Virus record (IMG/VR): IMGVR_UViG_3300024352_000020
Coordinates: 30,519 to 94,518 of that record
Origin: a virus
DNA: 64,000 nt
Strand: one strand, 5' to 3'
The notes under the pieces were generated by a model. It saw only the letters and a list, made by a program, of their open reading frames with translations. It ran no database searches and had not been told where the DNA came from. Of this stretch, positions 62,376 to 64,000 are shown in pieces (position 1 is the first letter of the stretch; each line of letters begins with the position of its first letter). A program made the position numbers and the translations under genes.

Positions 62376-62415
62376 CGTCAGCGTTGACGAATAAGTGAGT
62401 AGGAAGTTGGTGTGT
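62376..62415 (+). promoter_or_regulatory. Phage promoter, degenerate
   Basis: ACGAATAAG (62398), then TGAGTAGG; no TAAATA box at -22 and poor TATA. A hairpin AAGTTGG-TGTGTTG-CCAACTT (62403-62423) lies in the leader. Confidence 0.5.
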
Positions 62416-62448
62416 TGCCAACTTAGTTTTTGTTGAAGGAGGATAGTT

Positions 62449-62688
62449 ATGTTGAGTTTCATTATGGCGATTGCCATTGCTACCAGTTCTGAATCTGTGG
62501 ACGGAATCAGACTGCGTGGTGGTTCTTCTTGTTCTAATGGTTCATGCAGTGTTGCTGCTGCACCAGTAGCAGAGAAGAAAGTTGAAGCTCCAGCAAAGCA
62601 GGAAGCAGTAGCTACTTGCGGATCTGGAAACTGCGGAAGTGCTAAATCTCATCATAGATTTGGTATTATTCGTGGTCGATGCCGTTAA
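62449..62688 (+). CDS. 79-residue secreted Cys-rich protein
   Basis: AAGGAGG before the ATG. A short hydrophobic start (LSFIMAIAIA) is followed by RLRGGSSCSNGSCSVAAAPVAEKKVEAP... CGSGNCGSAK and an end IIRGRCR. Pairs of Cys in Ser/Gly context, an Ala/Pro/Lys/Glu linker and a basic Cys end are of a type I associate with planctomycete small secreted proteins. A good terminator follows. Export is likely, role unknown. Confidence 0.65.
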   Translation: MLSFIMAIAIATSSESVDGIRLRGGSSCSNGSCSVAAAPVAEKKVEAPAKQEAVATCGSGNCGSAKSHHRFGIIRGRCR

Positions 62689-62705
62689 TAATGCGGTATA
62701 TAAAG

Positions 62706-62736
62706 AAGGGGGGCTTTATGCTCCCCTTTTCTTTTT
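62706..62736 (+). terminator. Rho-independent terminator
   Basis: AAGGGGGGC, TTTAT, GCTCCCCTT and TTTTCTTTTT. A strong stem with T tail after the secreted Cys-rich gene. Confidence 0.85.
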
Positions 62737-62751
62737 GAGGTTAATATCAAA

Positions 62752-62991
62752 ATGAAATTTTGTCAGTCATGTGATTGTGAACTACCAGATTATTTAGAAT
62801 CAGAAATAGATCTTTGTTTTAGCTGTATGTTTAATAACTCAAATTGTTGCGAAGTCTGTAGTGAAGTTATTAATATAAATGATATAGATAAAGCAAATTT
62901 CATGCTTGGTGATGACTGGATTGAAATGTGCGATAAATGTGCGAAAGAATTTTATGAGAATAGGAAGACTAACGATATTAGAAGAAGTTGA
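62752..62991 (+). CDS. 79-residue multi-zinc-ribbon protein
   Basis: CQSCDCELPDY, CFSC, CCEVC and CDKC give four Cys pairs, enough for two zinc sites. ATG at 62752, after the terminator. Overlaps the next gene by 38 bp. Not recognised. Confidence 0.62.
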   Translation: MKFCQSCDCELPDYLESEIDLCFSCMFNNSNCCEVCSEVININDIDKANFMLGDDWIEMCDKCAKEFYENRKTNDIRRS

Positions 62992-63310
62992 ACCAAAAGT
63001 AATGCCTTCTGGTCAAATCTGTAAAAGAGTCAAGGTTAAATGCGATTGCGGTAAAGAAAAAATTGTTTATTTAAATAATATACATAACGGAAGAACTATT
63101 AGTTGCGGGTGTTTTAAAAAAGACTTTATAATAAAATGGAATAAGCAAGATTTAGACACAAATCTTTTAATAGAATATAAAAATGAAATAATGACATTGG
63201 CTGAATTTTGCAGAAGAACTAATTTAGATTATAGTTTTGCTAGAAATAGATATATAATGGGATGGGAGCCAGAAGATATTGTAAACAAACCAAAAAGACA
63301 TAAAAAATGA
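62954..63310 (+). CDS. 118-residue protein with phage-type zinc finger
   Basis: Start ATG 62954. RIGRLTILEEVEPKVMPSGQICKRVKVKCDCGKEKIVYLNNIHNGRTISCGC is the phage zinc-binding domain often coupled to HNH or AP2 homing modules (GRLTVLExxxP... CxCG... GxTxSCGC). The C-terminal part is helical (ACTLAEFCRRTNLDYS-like, EFCRRTNLDYSFARNRYIMGW), a possible HTH. No nuclease domain, so a remnant or regulator. Confidence 0.68.
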   Translation: MRIGRLTILEEVEPKVMPSGQICKRVKVKCDCGKEKIVYLNNIHNGRTISCGCFKKDFIIKWNKQDLDTNLLIEYKNEIMTLAEFCRRTNLDYSFARNRYIMGWEPEDIVNKPKRHKK

Positions 63311-63558
63311 CAACTGAGTTATTGTTTTTTAATGTTTGGCTTGAATACATAGGTGCTGATAAGAAAAAAAAGAGAAAGCTCGTTTTTAAAACAAACGATT
63401 TTAATGAAGCTGCCACAAAATTAATAACGAATGAATATTTAAAAGAATATCTTTTTATGCCAAAATGCGTTGTAATACTTGAAGACACATTTGGTAATGA
63501 TTTGAGAACAAAACCAGTTTTTAAAAATGACAAATTCTTTTTATTACCAGAAAAATGA
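63307..63558 (+). CDS. 83-residue protein, unknown
   Basis: TTELLFFNVWLEYIGADKKKKRKLVFKTNDFNEAATKLITNEYLKEYLF; ATGA overlap with both neighbours. AT-rich, basic, strand/helix. Not recognised. Confidence 0.58.
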   Translation: MTTELLFFNVWLEYIGADKKKKRKLVFKTNDFNEAATKLITNEYLKEYLFMPKCVVILEDTFGNDLRTKPVFKNDKFFLLPEK

Positions 63559-63989
63559 AAAAAGTATTTTTTACATACAATGATGAGAAATATTATATAA
63601 TTGCTGGGAAAACAGCAAAAAAACAAAAAGATTTACTTCGGTGCGGATGGAAAACACTACTCAGTGTTTTATGTAGAGAATCATTTCCAAATATAGAAAA
63701 AGTAACAGAAAAAACAAACAATAATCATATAATAACAGTTCCAAATTTTGAAGAATTAGTTTTTTTTGTTATAAATCTAAAGATAGATGGTAAAAAAGTA
63801 TTTGTAGTTACATCTAATGAAAAAGTATTATCTATAAAAATGAAAAAATTTGGTAAATGGATTGCCAAATTAGAATGTGGTCATGTTTTTTTAATGGATA
63901 GCTCTGTAGATGATTATAGGTTTGTAAAAAGAGTATTTTGTCCAACATGCATGGAGCAAACAGATGATTCAATTTTTGAACAACCTTAA
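63555..63989 (+). CDS. 144-residue protein with C-terminal zinc ribbon
   Basis: Ends in GKWIAKLECGHVFLMDSSVDDYRFVKRVFCPTCMEQ, matching the end of the gene at 57334 (CxH, CxxC). N-terminal part mixed strand/helix. Second member of a dispersed family. The stop lies 11 bases before the window end. Confidence 0.62.
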   Translation: MKKVFFTYNDEKYYIIAGKTAKKQKDLLRCGWKTLLSVLCRESFPNIEKVTEKTNNNHIITVPNFEELVFFVINLKIDGKKVFVVTSNEKVLSIKMKKFGKWIAKLECGHVFLMDSSVDDYRFVKRVFCPTCMEQTDDSIFEQP

Positions 63990-64000
63990 AAAATTCTTAG

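Noticed and set aside
1-64000. CRISPR arrays, insertion sequences, integrase or attachment sites
   Set aside because: No spaced direct repeats of CRISPR type, no transposase or recombinase motif and no tRNA-end duplication were seen.

Overview
This AT-rich window is part of a large tailed double-stranded DNA phage genome. The phage signature on the left arm is clear: terminase, portal, protease/scaffold, decoration protein and major capsid protein, followed by very large fibre genes. The host cannot be read directly. A Tat-exported DUF1501 protein and a small secreted Cys-rich protein, both of types common in Planctomycetota, suggest a planctomycete or relative (inference).

Layout. Bases 1-33,986 are transcribed leftwards and hold virion genes. 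Reading from 33,986 down, these are a small ORF, a sigma-70 region-2 protein, a small-terminase candidate, GDP-mannose 4,6-dehydratase, an ERCC4 nuclease, TerL, portal, a putative transferase, a protease with a nested scaffold start, a decoration protein and the major capsid protein. A sugar/sulfate-transfer block (20,480-22,976) comes next. It is followed by collagen-like and poly-threonine fibre proteins, the last of which runs out of the window at base 1. Bases 34,008-63,989 are transcribed rightwards. They begin with two 2-oxoglutarate/Fe(II) oxygenase-like genes and a short ECF-like sigma factor behind a sigma70-like promoter. About 70 mostly tiny genes follow, including Gp88-like, DUF932, a C5-cytosine methyltransferase, a second methyltransferase, glycosyltransferases, CsrA and DUF1501, plus two tRNAs.

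Regulation is the most striking part. About 29 copies of a bipartite promoter, (N)TAAATAW and CGAATAAG at a near-fixed distance of 22 nt, precede genes from 36.6 to 62.4 kb. The arrangement resembles sigma28 promoters. Seven copies of an 18-bp palindrome (TTRGATA-N4-TATCYWA) lie 59-78 bp upstream of CGAATAAG, six of them at distances compatible with helical phasing. Three palindrome/promoter pairs bracket short non-coding stretches sharing a GAGCCTGGA box. Another promoter starts exactly at a 113-nt RNA with a tRNA-like T arm and an encoded CCA end. The csrA gene has a three-way-junction leader carrying GGA sites and is translationally coupled to the DUF1501 gene.

A plausible cascade is: the host sigma70 promoter drives the ECF-like sigma gene, that sigma (or an activator bound at the palindrome) fires the CGAATAAG promoters, and the region-2 sigma encoded at the head of the virion arm drives late genes. 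This cascade is inference from layout. All start sites were chosen by eye from ATG/GTG/TTG codons and Shine-Dalgarno matches.
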